Source: Bdellovibrionales bacterium
Lineage (GTDB): Bacteria; Bdellovibrionota; UBA1018
Length of the DNA stretch: 64,000 bases
Direction of reading: 5' to 3'
Assembly (NCBI GenBank): GCA_018266355.1
Contig: JAFEAP010000029.1
Span: forward strand, 264,305 to 328,304
A model generated the notes under the pieces. The model did not search any database. It worked only from the letters and a program-made list of their open reading frames with translations, and was not told where the DNA came from. Positions 42,797-52,300 of the stretch are shown here, one piece after another; the first letter of the stretch is position 1, and each line of letters starts with the position of its first letter. Made by a program: the position numbers and the translations under genes.

Positions 42797-44047
42797 TTGG
42801 AACCATCGGCGATCACTCCGCGACGCGTTCTCCTCGCGCCTTCGGGAAGCGACGGCGACGTATTTCCGATGGTCGAGTTCGGAAAACGGCTGCGGGCCCG
42901 CGGGCATTCCGTGCGGGCGGCCTCCGTGCCTTCGGCGAAACCGCATTTCGAAGCCGCGGGGATTCCGTTCGTCGAGGGTGGGCTCGACCTCCGAACCTTT
43001 CTCACCGGGAAGAATTTCGGCTCGCTTTCGCTGAAGGCCCGGTTCGACGAGGTTCGTTTCCTCAGAAAGGACGTCGCGCGCCAGTTCGCGGCCCTCGGCG
43101 TCGCGGTTCGGGAGGCCGACGCCGTCATCAGCGGCGGGTATAATTACGCCGCCGGATCGACGGCCGCCATGCGCGGGATTCCCCACGTCCACGTCTTCCA
43201 CGTCCCGAACGTCTATCCGACAGACACGCATCCGTGCATGAACGTCCCGTGGCAGTCCCTGCCCGCGTGGGCGAACCGGGCGAGTTGGCGGGTGAACGGC
43301 CTGATCCAAAACCTGATGTTTCGGGGGTTGATGAACCGCGAGCGCCGGCGAATTTCCTTGCCGCCGATCGCCGACGTTTGGGAAACGTTCACGGCGAATT
43401 CGATGCTCGCGATCCCCGACGCTTTGCACGCGGCTCCCCGCGACCTCGGTCCGGCACGTCCCCAAACCTCGTATTGGTTCACCTCGGAAGAGCCCGCGCT
43501 CCCTCCGGAACTCGAGGCGTTCCTCGACCGCGGTCCTCGGCCGTTTTATTTCGGCATCGGCAGCATGCCGAGCGCGGAGAAGGCGAAGACGATCGCGACG
43601 ATCTCGGCGGTATGCCGAGCGTTCGGGACGCGCGCGATCGTTTCGAAGGGATGGGCCGGATTCGACGCGCCCGCCGATCCGGCGATTTTCCTCGTCGGAA
43701 AAGTCTCCCACGCGCGCCTCTTCGAGCGGGTCGAGTTCGTCGTCCATCACGGCGGCCCGGGAACGGTGAGCACGGCGGCCCGGGCGGGCGCGGTCCAAAT
43801 CCTGATCCCGCACGTTTTCGACCAGTTTTACTGGGGCCGACGCGTGGCCGAGCTCGGACTCGGTCCGAAGCCGATCCCGCTCGCCGGATTCAGCGCCGGA
43901 GCGCTCGGCGAGCGCATCCGCGAGATCCGCGCGGTCTCGGCCTACGCCGCTCGGACCGCGGCCATGCGGGAACGCTTGCGCGGCGCCGACGGGATCGCGG
44001 ATTTCTTCCGTCCCGAATTCCAAAAACGATGGGGGCTCGCACTCTGA
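42797..44047 (+). CDS. GT-B glycosyltransferase, sterol/UDP-glucosyltransferase-like
   Basis: The start is TTG 42797 with GGAGG four bases upstream; no ATG or GTG fits before the conserved first strand. The ~416-aa product has an N-terminal RVLLAPSGSDGDVFPMVEFG motif. The C-terminal donor domain has YFGIGSMPS, AIVSKGW, VGKVSHARLFERVEFVVHHGGPGT and IPHVFDQFYWGRRV, as in family 1 sterol 3-beta-glucosyltransferases. It would glycosylate a lipid or macrolide-like acceptor. The stop overlaps the next start. Confidence 0.88.
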   Translation: MEPSAITPRRVLLAPSGSDGDVFPMVEFGKRLRARGHSVRAASVPSAKPHFEAAGIPFVEGGLDLRTFLTGKNFGSLSLKARFDEVRFLRKDVARQFAALGVAVREADAVISGGYNYAAGSTAAMRGIPHVHVFHVPNVYPTDTHPCMNVPWQSLPAWANRASWRVNGLIQNLMFRGLMNRERRRISLPPIADVWETFTANSMLAIPDALHAAPRDLGPARPQTSYWFTSEEPALPPELEAFLDRGPRPFYFGIGSMPSAEKAKTIATISAVCRAFGTRAIVSKGWAGFDAPADPAIFLVGKVSHARLFERVEFVVHHGGPGTVSTAARAGAVQILIPHVFDQFYWGRRVAELGLGPKPIPLAGFSAGALGERIREIRAVSAYAARTAAMRERLRGADGIADFFRPEFQKRWGLAL

Positions 44048-45096
44048 TGAAGATCGCGATCGTCGGCGGCGGATTCTACGGTACCTTTCTCGCCCATCAC
44101 CTCGGGCCGAAGCACGAGGTCACGCTCTTCGAGCAGTCGAAGGAACTGATGAACCGTTCGGCGATCTTCAATCAATCGCGCTTGCACGCGGGATTCCACT
44201 ATCCGCGCTGTCTCCGCACGATCGCCCAGACGAACGAGGGCTACCCCCGCTTCGTCGCCGAGTTCGGGGCGTTCCTCCGCGATATCCCGCGGAACGTCTA
44301 CGCGATCCGTCGAGACGGGAAATCGAGATTCGCCGAGCTGAAGAAAAATCTCGCTCCGTATCCGACGCGATTCCGGGAAACGACGGCTCCGGCCGCGCTG
44401 AAAAATCCGGAGGAATACGAGGCGTTCCTCGAGGTGGACGAGAAACTGATCTTGCTCGATCGTCTCCGAGCCCACCTCGTCGCCGGTTTGAAGGCGACCG
44501 TCGTGACGGGCGCCGAGGCGATCGAGATCCATTCGACGACGGGAGCGGTGAAGTTTCGCGACGGGACGGTCCGGAAATTCGATCGCGTGATCAACGCGAC
44601 GTTCACGAACCCGAACCTCGGCCTCCCGATCGAGAGCGGATTCCATTTCGCTTACGAACTCGCGGCGATGGTTTGTCTCGATTCCGCATCGGGCGGGGAG
44701 TCGGCGATCACGATCATCGACGGCGAGTACGTCTCGCTTTATCCGAACTACGAAGGCCAGGACACGCTCTCGAGCGTCCGCTTCACCCCCTTCGTCCGGC
44801 CGACGAATCGGATGGAACTCGAGGACGCCTGGCGGCGGCGAGACCAGATCGCGAAGGACGAAAAGGTGCAGGAGAAGATCCTCGAGGACGGGCGTCGCTA
44901 CCTCGAACTCGATTCGGTGAAAAACGCGCACCTCTGGATCGCGCCGAAAGTGAAGCTGCGCGAGAACTTTCAGAGCGGCGCGCCAAGCGAAGTCCGCTCC
45001 TCCGGAAAGGTCATCTCGGTTTTCTGCGGGAAACTCGATTCCGTCTATTCGGTATTGGACCAGGTCCGGGGACTTCTGGGAGAACCGAAGGCATGA
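44047..45096 (+). CDS. FAD-dependent oxidoreductase (DAO family)
   Basis: The start is ATG 44047 (TGATG overlap). The 349-aa product begins with the FAD dinucleotide motif MKIAIVGGGFYGTFLA and ends with a second FAD contact region. It has a SRLHAGFHYPR segment typical of DAO-type amine or alcohol oxidases. Substrate is unknown. Third gene of the operon, coupled to the SDR by ATGA. Confidence 0.82.
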   Translation: MKIAIVGGGFYGTFLAHHLGPKHEVTLFEQSKELMNRSAIFNQSRLHAGFHYPRCLRTIAQTNEGYPRFVAEFGAFLRDIPRNVYAIRRDGKSRFAELKKNLAPYPTRFRETTAPAALKNPEEYEAFLEVDEKLILLDRLRAHLVAGLKATVVTGAEAIEIHSTTGAVKFRDGTVRKFDRVINATFTNPNLGLPIESGFHFAYELAAMVCLDSASGGESAITIIDGEYVSLYPNYEGQDTLSSVRFTPFVRPTNRMELEDAWRRRDQIAKDEKVQEKILEDGRRYLELDSVKNAHLWIAPKVKLRENFQSGAPSEVRSSGKVISVFCGKLDSVYSVLDQVRGLLGEPKA

Positions 45097-45752
45097 AGAC
45101 CCTCATCCTGACCGGCGCGAGTTCCCGCATCGCCGAGGAATTCGGAAAAACCGTCGATCCCGCGCGAGTGAAGATCCTTCGCGCCGGGCGTTTCGAGGGC
45201 GCGGAATTGAAGGTCGATTTCGCGAAGCCGGACGAGACGCGCGAGTTCGCCCGGACGCTCGCGGCGAGAAAACCGGATTATCTTTTCCTGAACCACGGCA
45301 CGCTGCCGGGTAAGCGGCTCGGCGACTACACCGACGCGGAAGTGAGCGAGTCGCTCTCGGTGAACCTCGTGAGCTACCTCGCGGTCTTCGAGGCGCTGAC
45401 GACGATTCCGAATCTGCGGACGGTGGCGACGTCTTCCATCAGCGGTACCGCCGGATCGTTCGATACCCTCTACGCCGCCGCGAAAGCCGGGCTCGACGTC
45501 GCGATCCGCAGTTTCGCGAAGCAGATTCCGGCGACCAGCCGGTTGAACGGAGTGGCGCCGGGGATCGTCTCCGATACGAGAATGACGGCGGCTCGGAAGG
45601 ACCTCGACGTGCTCGAGCGGAAGCGCGCGGCGACGCCGACCGGAAAGTTCACCGAGGCGCGCGAGATCGCCGGTCTCGTGAAATACCTGCTCTTCGAGAG
45701 CGAGAACATGAACGGGGAAATCGTCCACGTGAACGGAGGACTCGTCACGTGA
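45093..45752 (+). CDS. Short-chain dehydrogenase/reductase
   Basis: The 219-aa protein starts at 45093, overlapping the preceding stop by ATGA. It has the cofactor motif TGASSRIA (7-14), NHG (~67), catalytic Ser in TSSIS, YAAAK (Tyr/Lys) and PGIVSDTRM. SDRs oxidise alcohols or reduce ketones with NAD(P). It is compact, lacking the usual C-terminal extension. Confidence 0.9.
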   Translation: MKTLILTGASSRIAEEFGKTVDPARVKILRAGRFEGAELKVDFAKPDETREFARTLAARKPDYLFLNHGTLPGKRLGDYTDAEVSESLSVNLVSYLAVFEALTTIPNLRTVATSSISGTAGSFDTLYAAAKAGLDVAIRSFAKQIPATSRLNGVAPGIVSDTRMTAARKDLDVLERKRAATPTGKFTEAREIAGLVKYLLFESENMNGEIVHVNGGLVT

Positions 45753-46135
45753 AGCTTCCCGACGGCGCTTACGAACTGCATAAGTGGGTCGGCCGGGCGA
45801 TTCGCCCGATCGAAACCGCGCGTTTCGCGAAACTCCGTACGGCCGCTCCCGAGGAGGTGCGACTCCGGAGCGAGAAGCTTCGCGGGTGCGAACTCTATCA
45901 TTTCCAGGTCTCGCCGTTCGCCGCTCGCGTCCGCCGCGCGCTCGCCGAACTCCAGGTCGAGATCCCCATCCACGACGTGCTCGAGGACGATGCCGCTTTC
46001 GCCGCGCTGATGCGCGGAGGCCGACGGGATCAGGTTCCGTGCCTGAAGATCGCTCGCGCGGGCGAACCCGAGCGTTGGTTGTACGAGTCGCGCGAAATCG
46101 TCCGGTTTCTGAAGGAAACCGTCGGTTCGCCGTGA
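45749..46135 (+). CDS. Glutathione S-transferase N-terminal-like (thioredoxin-fold) protein
   Basis: The start is GTG 45749 (overlap of 4 bp with the SDR stop). The 128-aa protein has a ~45-aa N-terminal extension, then a thioredoxin-fold segment LYHFQVSPFAARVRRAL with SPFA where glutaredoxins have CPYC, then QVPCLKI and ESREIVRFLKE. It corresponds to the N-terminal half of a GST; the helical C-terminal domain is absent. Last gene of the lipid-type operon. Confidence 0.72.
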   Translation: MKLPDGAYELHKWVGRAIRPIETARFAKLRTAAPEEVRLRSEKLRGCELYHFQVSPFAARVRRALAELQVEIPIHDVLEDDAAFAALMRGGRRDQVPCLKIARAGEPERWLYESREIVRFLKETVGSP

Positions 46136-46148
46136 CTGCGGACGCGGT

Positions 46149-46736
46149 TTAACCGAAGCGGGAAGCCGCGAACTCCCAGTTCGCGATCTGCCAGAGGCCG
46201 CCCAAATACTTCGCCCGGTCGTTCCGGTAGTCGATGTAATAGGCGTGTTCCCAGACGTCGGCGACGAAGATCGGGGTCGAACCGGTCGTCAGCGGGGTCC
46301 CGGCGTCCGAGGTCGTCACGATCGAGAGCGCGCCGTCCGTGCCCTTCACGAGCCAAGCCCATCCCGAGCCGAAGTGTCCGGCGGCTTTCGTTTGGAACGC
46401 TTCCTTGAATTTCTCGAAGCTGCCGAAGGCCTTGTCGATCGCGGTTCCGAGCGCGCCGGAAGGGTTCTTTGCTCCGGACGAAGGCGTCAGGCAGTTCCAG
46501 TAAAAGGTGTGGTTCCAAACCTGGGCGGCGTTATTGAAGATCGGACCGGACTTCTCACTGCGAATGACCTCTTCGAGCGAGGCGTACCGCTTCGCGCCCT
46601 CTTCGAGGAGCGTGTTCAGCTTCGTGACGTACGCGCGATGGTGTTTTCCGTAATGATACTCGAGCGTCTCGCGGGAGATCGTCGGAGCGAGGGCGTCGAG
46701 AGCGTAAGGAAGGTCGGGAAGAGTGAATTGTGCCAT
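46149..46736 (-). CDS. sodB: Superoxide dismutase (Fe type)
   Basis: The 195-aa protein aligns along its length with iron superoxide dismutase. Metal ligands are His28 (YHYGKHHRAYV), His76 (NHTFYW), Asp160 and His164 (DVWEHAYYIDY). FNNAAQVWNHTFYW and FGSGWAWLV are iron-type rather than manganese-type signatures. There is no signal peptide, so it is cytoplasmic. It is convergent with the lipid operon and divergent from the first ArsR gene. Confidence 0.96.
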   Translation of the reverse strand: MAQFTLPDLPYALDALAPTISRETLEYHYGKHHRAYVTKLNTLLEEGAKRYASLEEVIRSEKSGPIFNNAAQVWNHTFYWNCLTPSSGAKNPSGALGTAIDKAFGSFEKFKEAFQTKAAGHFGSGWAWLVKGTDGALSIVTTSDAGTPLTTGSTPIFVADVWEHAYYIDYRNDRAKYLGGLWQIANWEFAASRFG

Positions 46737-46833
46737 GGTGTTGTTTCCTTTCTTTCAGTCTAGCACTTTGCGCGCCCGATCTGAATTGCTCCGGGAAATG
46801 CGGCGCTTCCTTTGGGTTTTTCGGGGCCGTACT

Positions 46834-46848
46834 CCTATTAGTGATAGG
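46834..46848 (+). promoter_or_regulatory. Inverted repeat CCTAT-N5-ATAGG, possible operator
   Basis: CCTAT TAGTG ATAGG lies in the 133-bp gap between divergent sodB and the first arsR-type gene, 21 bp before the ArsR start. Its core resembles the tet operator half-sites, but it is more likely the target of the adjacent ArsR repressor. Confidence 0.45.
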
Positions 46849-46869
46849 GTGAGGACGAAGGGGTTTCTG

Positions 46870-47169
46870 ATGAAGGGCGTCGTTCTGAACAAGCGCAAAG
46901 CAAAGGAAGTGAGCGAAATCTTCAAATCCTTTTCGCACCCGAGTCGACTCTTGATGCTTTGCAAACTTTCCGAAGGACCCAGCAGCGTCCAGGAGTTGCA
47001 GACGGCGTGCGGTTTGGAGCAAGCCCCGACTTCGCAATTTCTCGCCCGTCTCCGCCGGGAAGGGCGCGTGACCGGCGAGCGAAGCGGAAACCAGGTCCTT
47101 TATTCGCTCACCGATCCGAGGTTGGTGGAATTACTGCGGACGCTTTATCGTCTTTACTGCGAGACGTAG
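46870..47169 (+). CDS. ArsR family repressor, BigR/SqrR-like (copy 1)
   Basis: The start is ATG 46870, with AAGGGG six bases upstream. The 99-aa winged-helix protein has FKSFSHPSRLLML, a recognition helix region around ACGLEQAPTSQFLARLR and the wing GNQVLYSLTDP. Cysteines 31 (MLC) and 97 (LYC) align with the two redox cysteines of BigR/SqrR that form a (poly)sulfide bridge. Arsenite-type CVC metal sites are absent. It is followed convergently by the HiPIP gene and is highly similar to copy 2. Confidence 0.87.
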   Translation: MKGVVLNKRKAKEVSEIFKSFSHPSRLLMLCKLSEGPSSVQELQTACGLEQAPTSQFLARLRREGRVTGERSGNQVLYSLTDPRLVELLRTLYRLYCET

Positions 47170-47179
47170 GATTGAAGGC

Positions 47180-47533
47180 TCAGGCCTTCTTGTTGTAGCT
47201 GCGGCACCATCCGTTCGAATGCACGAGTCCTGATTGGATCATCTGGCATTTTCCCCATCCTTCGTTCGACTTGGTAAAAAGGGCGCAGGACGAGCAATTT
47301 TGTCCCTTCTTGAACGTGGGATTCGCCTTTGCATCCACTTTCGAGGCATCGGGCACGTAGCCGATCGCGGAGGCGACGGCGTCGTCGGCCGGGACTTCGT
47401 TCGCTCCGGCCGCCTTTTCTTTCTTGGCGGCGAACGCGGAACGGGCGGCCAGCCCGAACGAGCTTGTCGCGAGCACGGAAAATGCAAATACGCCTAAAGA
47501 GCGTTCGAGGAACTGCCTGCGGGACGTCGCCAT
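47180..47533 (-). CDS. High-potential iron-sulfur protein (HiPIP), Tat-exported
   Basis: The 117-aa protein has a twin-arginine signal (SRRQFLE, hydrophobic core, AFA cleavage) and four cysteines (80, 83, 96, 110) spaced as in HiPIP: NCSSCALF, GWGKC and NGWCRSY. HiPIPs carry one [4Fe-4S] cluster and shuttle electrons in the periplasm, often to cytochrome oxidases or reductases. It lies between the two ArsR genes and reads toward copy 1. Confidence 0.93.
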   Translation of the reverse strand: MATSRRQFLERSLGVFAFSVLATSSFGLAARSAFAAKKEKAAGANEVPADDAVASAIGYVPDASKVDAKANPTFKKGQNCSSCALFTKSNEGWGKCQMIQSGLVHSNGWCRSYNKKA

Positions 47534-47641
47534 CGGATTTCGCCTTTCTATAATTTAAGGGTCTTCGCTCGCGGTCTGCGTAATTCCGTGATCGGCCTCT
47601 AAATCTCGTTAGGCAAGGGCCGAAAGATCGTTTAATATAAC

Positions 47642-47671
47642 TTGTAAAATATATATTTTTAATGATATATT
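47642..47671 (+). promoter_or_regulatory. Promoter region of the second ArsR operon
   Basis: TTGTAA (47642-47647), an 18-base spacer and TATATT (47666-47671), embedded in an ~75-bp AT-rich segment (47620-47695) that stands out in this GC-rich window. Overlapping ATATAT repeats could be the ArsR operator. The divergent HiPIP promoter probably shares the 182-bp gap. Confidence 0.5.
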
Positions 47672-47715
47672 ATTATCAAGATATTTTCGGGATAGCCCAT
47701 CCGAAGGAGGAGCGC

Positions 47716-48015
47716 ATGGCGGCAGTCGTCGTAAACAAGAGGCAGGCGAAGGAAGTGAGCGAGATCTTCAAATCCTTCTCGCATCCGAGTCGGCTGCTCA
47801 TGCTTTGCAGACTCTCGGACGGCGCATGTAGCGTCCAAGAGCTCCAAGACGCCTGCGGATTAGAGCAAGCTCCGACTTCCCAATTCCTCGCTCGCCTCCG
47901 GAAGGAAGGCCGCGTCGTCGGCGAGCGGCATGGAAACCAAGTGCTCTATTCCCTGACCGATCCACGAATGATCGAGCTCCTGAAAACGCTATACCGGCTT
48001 TATTGCGACGCCTGA
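47716..48015 (+). CDS. ArsR family repressor, BigR/SqrR-like (copy 2)
   Basis: The start is ATG 47716 with AAGGAGG upstream. The 99-aa protein is about 80 percent identical to copy 1, with the same fold and Cys31/Cys97, plus Cys38 and Cys47. By homology it would release DNA when the cysteines are persulfidated or oxidised. It is 8 bp ahead of the TolC gene and so likely autoregulates the whole downstream operon. Confidence 0.88.
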   Translation: MAAVVVNKRQAKEVSEIFKSFSHPSRLLMLCRLSDGACSVQELQDACGLEQAPTSQFLARLRKEGRVVGERHGNQVLYSLTDPRMIELLKTLYRLYCDA

Positions 48016-48023
48016 GGATTCCC

Positions 48024-49340
48024 ATGAAACGATTCGCCGCTCCGATTATATTTCTGGCCCTCCTTTCGGCGCCGTCGGTTCGCGCCGAGGACGTTTTCGA
48101 TCGCCTCTGGCGGGCGACGCTCGATCGGTCGCCGGGAATGAAGGCGGAGTCCGCCGAGGTCGAAGCCGCCGAAAACGCACGGGCGAACGCTGATCGCCAC
48201 TGGCTTCCGCGTCTCGGTCTCCTCGCGAACGCCGTTTCGACGAATAGTCCGACGACGACGCTCTTCTCCACGTTGGGGTCGCGTTCGCTGCAGGCGTCCG
48301 ATCTCTCTCCGGGCGCGATGAACGAACCGGGACGCCAATGGTTCAAAAACGGGAACCTCACGCTCGATCTGCCGCTTTTTGAGGGCGGCGCTCGGGTCGC
48401 CGCATCGCGCGGGGCGGAACTGATGCAGCGGAGCCACGAAACCGCCCGGGACGCGAAACGAAACGAATTGTTTGCCGGGACGGTGCGCGCGTACGCGGGT
48501 CTCCTGGCGATGAACGAAGAACGGACGATGCTCGATTCACTACGGACGAAACTCCGGGGCGTCATCGGCCGTTACCGAGTCGGCTCGAAGAATAATCCCG
48601 TGGGCCATTCGGGTTTGCTCGGCATGCGCGCGCTCCTGAATCGGATCGAGAGCGCACTCGACGCGAACGGCGTCGAAAAGGAGGCGGAGCTCGAGGCTTT
48701 GCGGGTTCGTTCCGATCTTCGGGATCTCTCGGAGAAGGACTTTCCGGGCGGCGAAGCGATCCGTTTCGCGCGCGGAAAGCTCGAAACGAAAAGCGGAGAA
48801 GGCGCGGACCTGCGCGCCGCCGCCGAGCGTTCGGCCGCGCTCGCGATGACCGAGTACGCGAAAGCGGAACGGGCGAGGTGGCTCCCACGGGTCGGGCTTT
48901 TCGCCTCGGAAGGGCTCGTCGCAGGGCCTCGGGACACGGGGACGTCGACCGAGTACGGAGCCTATCTCCAGTGGCAGCTTTTCGATGGGGCGAATCTCGG
49001 CGCTTATCGCGAAGCTTCGCTGCGCGCGCGAGCGATGGAGGCTCGGGTCGACGAGATGAACGAGAATACGCGGATCGGCCGCGCCGTGAGCGAGCGAAGT
49101 CTTCCCGTCTCGCTCGCTAACCTCGAGCGGATCGAGGATTCGCTGCGATTGACCGCCGAACAGACGGAGGCGACCGAGAACCTGTTTCGAAACGGATCGG
49201 TGAACGCGCTCCAGTTTTCCGAGGTACTCGCCCGTCGGGCGGATCTGATCCAAGCGAAACGGGAAATCGAAAAGTCGGTCCTGAACACGCTCGTCGAGAG
49301 CTATTTGATGAATCGAGGCCAAGATGAAGCCGCACGATGA
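48024..49340 (+). CDS. TolC-like outer-membrane efflux protein
   Basis: The start at 48024 has GAGGA upstream and opens a signal peptide (MKRFAAPIIFLALL...VRAED). The 438-aa product has the duplicated helical hairpins of the OEP family (WLPRLGLLANAVS near residue 60, later WLPRVGLFASEG) and a C-terminal REIEKSVLNTLVESYLM helix. It would form the outer-membrane exit duct for the RND pump whose gene overlaps its end by 17 bp. Confidence 0.87.
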   Translation: MKRFAAPIIFLALLSAPSVRAEDVFDRLWRATLDRSPGMKAESAEVEAAENARANADRHWLPRLGLLANAVSTNSPTTTLFSTLGSRSLQASDLSPGAMNEPGRQWFKNGNLTLDLPLFEGGARVAASRGAELMQRSHETARDAKRNELFAGTVRAYAGLLAMNEERTMLDSLRTKLRGVIGRYRVGSKNNPVGHSGLLGMRALLNRIESALDANGVEKEAELEALRVRSDLRDLSEKDFPGGEAIRFARGKLETKSGEGADLRAAAERSAALAMTEYAKAERARWLPRVGLFASEGLVAGPRDTGTSTEYGAYLQWQLFDGANLGAYREASLRARAMEARVDEMNENTRIGRAVSERSLPVSLANLERIEDSLRLTAEQTEATENLFRNGSVNALQFSEVLARRADLIQAKREIEKSVLNTLVESYLMNRGQDEAAR

Positions 49341-52300
49341 CGTTTCCCTCGACGTCCCGAAGGACGGCTTCGCCGGCCGGCTCGCGAAGGGATTCATCCA
49401 TTCGAAACTGACTCCCGTGATCGTAGTCACGTCCTTGCTCCTCGGCGTCTTCGCCGTGTTCGTCACGCCGAAAGAGGAAGAACCGCAGATTTCGGTTCCG
49501 ATGATCGACATCCAGATGCCCGCGCCGGGCCTCGGAGCGCGGGAAGTCGAGCGAAAAGTCGTCGAGCCGATCGAACGAGCGGTCTGGGGTCTCGACGGCG
49601 TGGAGTACGTCTATTCCTCGAGCCGGGCGCACGGTGCTCTCGTCACCGTGCGTTTCAAGGTCGGGGAACCGATCGAGCCGTCTCTCGTGAAGGTTCACCA
49701 CAAACTCATGACCGTTCGCGCCGAACTCCCGAAAGAGGCGCTCGATCCGATCGTGAAATCTTATTCGATCGACGACGTTCCGTTCCTTACGCTGACTTTC
49801 AGTTCGCGGACCAAATCGGATTACGAACTTCGCCAGGCCGTGACTCCGCTCGCGCGTGAACTCTCGAGCACTCCGGACCTCAGTCGGGTCGAAGTTCTCG
49901 GCGGGTTGCGCCGCGCGATCCGCGTGATCGCGAATCCGGCGAAACTCCAATCCCGCGGCGTTTCGTTGCTCTCGCTCGCGGAAGCCCTGCGAAAAAACGA
50001 CGCCCTTCTTCCGGGCCAAAAGACGTGGGGCGACCGGGAAGTATTCGACGTCGAGATCGGGGGGCGTTTCAGTACGGCCGAGGAGATCGCAAAAGTCGCG
50101 ATCGGCCAGCGAGGCGGGGGAGTGGTCCGCATCGGCGACGTCGCGGAAGTGCTCGACGGTCCCGAAGAGCGCGTGCGAGGATCGCTTTTGGTCTCGCGTG
50201 AGGCGAAGTCGGCCGAACACGCCGTTTCGATCGTCTTCGCGAAGCGCAAAGGTACGAACGTCGTCACGCTCACGAAACAGCTCTTGAAGCGCGCGGACGT
50301 CTTCCGGCGCGCGCTTCCGAGCGATGTGAATTACTCGATCACGCGGGACTACGGTTCGACCGCGGAGGCGAAATCGAACGAGCTGATCGAGCATCTTCTC
50401 ATCGCCACGTTTTCCGTCGCCGCGCTGATCGCGCTCTTCATGGGAATCCGAGCGTCGATCGTGGTCGCGATCGCGATCCCGGTGACGCTCGCGCTGACCC
50501 TCGCGATTTACTATTTCCTCGGCTACACGCTGAACCGGGTGACGCTCTTCGCCCTGATCTTCTCGATCGGGATCCTCGTCGACGACGCGATCGTCGTCGT
50601 AGAAAACATCGAACGTCACCTCCACCTCGACCATCGGAAAGGTCTCGTCCGCGCGACGCTCGATGCGGTCGCGGAGGTCGGGAATCCGACGATCCTCGCG
50701 ACGTTCACGGTGATCGCCTCGATCCTGCCGATGGCTTTCGTGCGGGGATTGATGGGGCCGTATATGAAGCCGATCCCGGTCGGGGCGAGCCTCGCCATGA
50801 TCGTTTCCCTCTTCGTCGCGTTCATCGTGACCCCGTGGGCGGCGATTCGGCTCATGAAGCACGAGCATCCTTCCGAAAGCGCGGCCGAGTCCCGATTGGA
50901 CCGACTTTACCGAAAGGTGATGCAGTGGCTCCTCGAAAGTCGCAAACACGCGGCGCTCTTTGGGGCGGGGACCATCGCGCTCCTCCTCCTCGCGATGTCC
51001 CTCGTCTATTTCAAGACGGTGAAAGTGAAGATGCTTCCGTTCGACAACAAGAACGAGTTCCAAGTCTTGGTCGATTTTCCCTCGACCACGCCGCTCGTCG
51101 AAAGCCTGAGGCGTTCCGAGGTCCTCGCGCGGAAACTCCTCGAAGCGCCGGAGGTGGAGAAAGTCCAGATCTATGCGGGCGAGCCCGCGCCATACTCGTT
51201 TTCGGGCATGGTGAAACACACGTTCCTCCGGGGAAGCGACGAGCAGGTCGACCTGCAAATCGTCCTGAAAGATAAAGACCAGCGCAAACGCCAGTCGCAT
51301 GCGGTGATCGAGTCGATTCGCCCGTGGGTGAGCGAATTCGGGAAGGCGAACGGCGCCGTCACGAAAGTGCTCGAGATCCCGCCTGGCCCGCCCGTGCTCG
51401 CGACCGTTTTGGCCGAAATCTACGGCCCCGACGAGGCCACCCGCCGGAAAGTCGCGAAGGAAGTCTACGCCGTGTTCGAGTCCGTTCCGAGCGTGGTCGA
51501 CCTCGATTCGACGCTTCGGCCGGGTCGCCCTCGAAAGCGCTATGCTTTCGACTATCAGGCGGGCGGGGTGCTCGGCTTGAACGCCTCGAGCGTCGCGGCG
51601 GCCGGCGCGCTCACCTTCGGTGAGACTCGGATGGGTTCCTTGCGGGACGTTTCGAGTCCCGAGGAGATCGGAGTGGTGCTTTCCGTCTCGGAAGCGACTC
51701 GGAGTTCCGAAAAACCCTTCGCCGGTCAAAGCCTTCCTTCTTTCGAATCCGGAAGCGCTACGCTCGCTCAGGCCGTTCGATCGCCGGTCACGGAAGAAAA
51801 CGAGACGCTTTATCGGAAGAACCTCAAGCCCGTCGAGTACGTCATGAGCGAGCTCTCCGGAGCGGAGGAGGCGCCGGTCTACGGTCTCGGAAAGATCCAA
51901 CCGAAGATCGCCTACGATCAGCAGACGGCCGAGGTTCCTTGGGATACGGAAACCCCGAAGGTGAAGTGGGACGGCGAGTGGTTCATCACCTACGAGGTTT
52001 TCCGGGATCTCGGCGGCGCGTTCGGGATCGTGATGATCCTGATCTATATCCTTGTCCTCGGTTGGTTCCGGAGTTTCGCGCTACCGCTGATCATCATGGC
52101 GCCGATTCCGATCAGCTTGATCGGAATCCTTCCGGGCCATGCGCTCGCGGGATTCTACTTCGGGGCGCCGTCGATGATCGGTTTCATCGCGGGCGCCGGA
52201 ATCATCGTTCGGAACTCGATCATCCTCGTCGACTTCATCGAGCACCAGCTCGCGGAAGGGAAGGAGCTGAAGGACGCGATCGTGACGGCGGGAGTCGTCC

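Noticed and set aside
46834..46848. True tetracycline-repressor operator
   Set aside because: Only the core half-sites resemble tetO and no tetR or tetA gene is present; an ArsR site is more likely.
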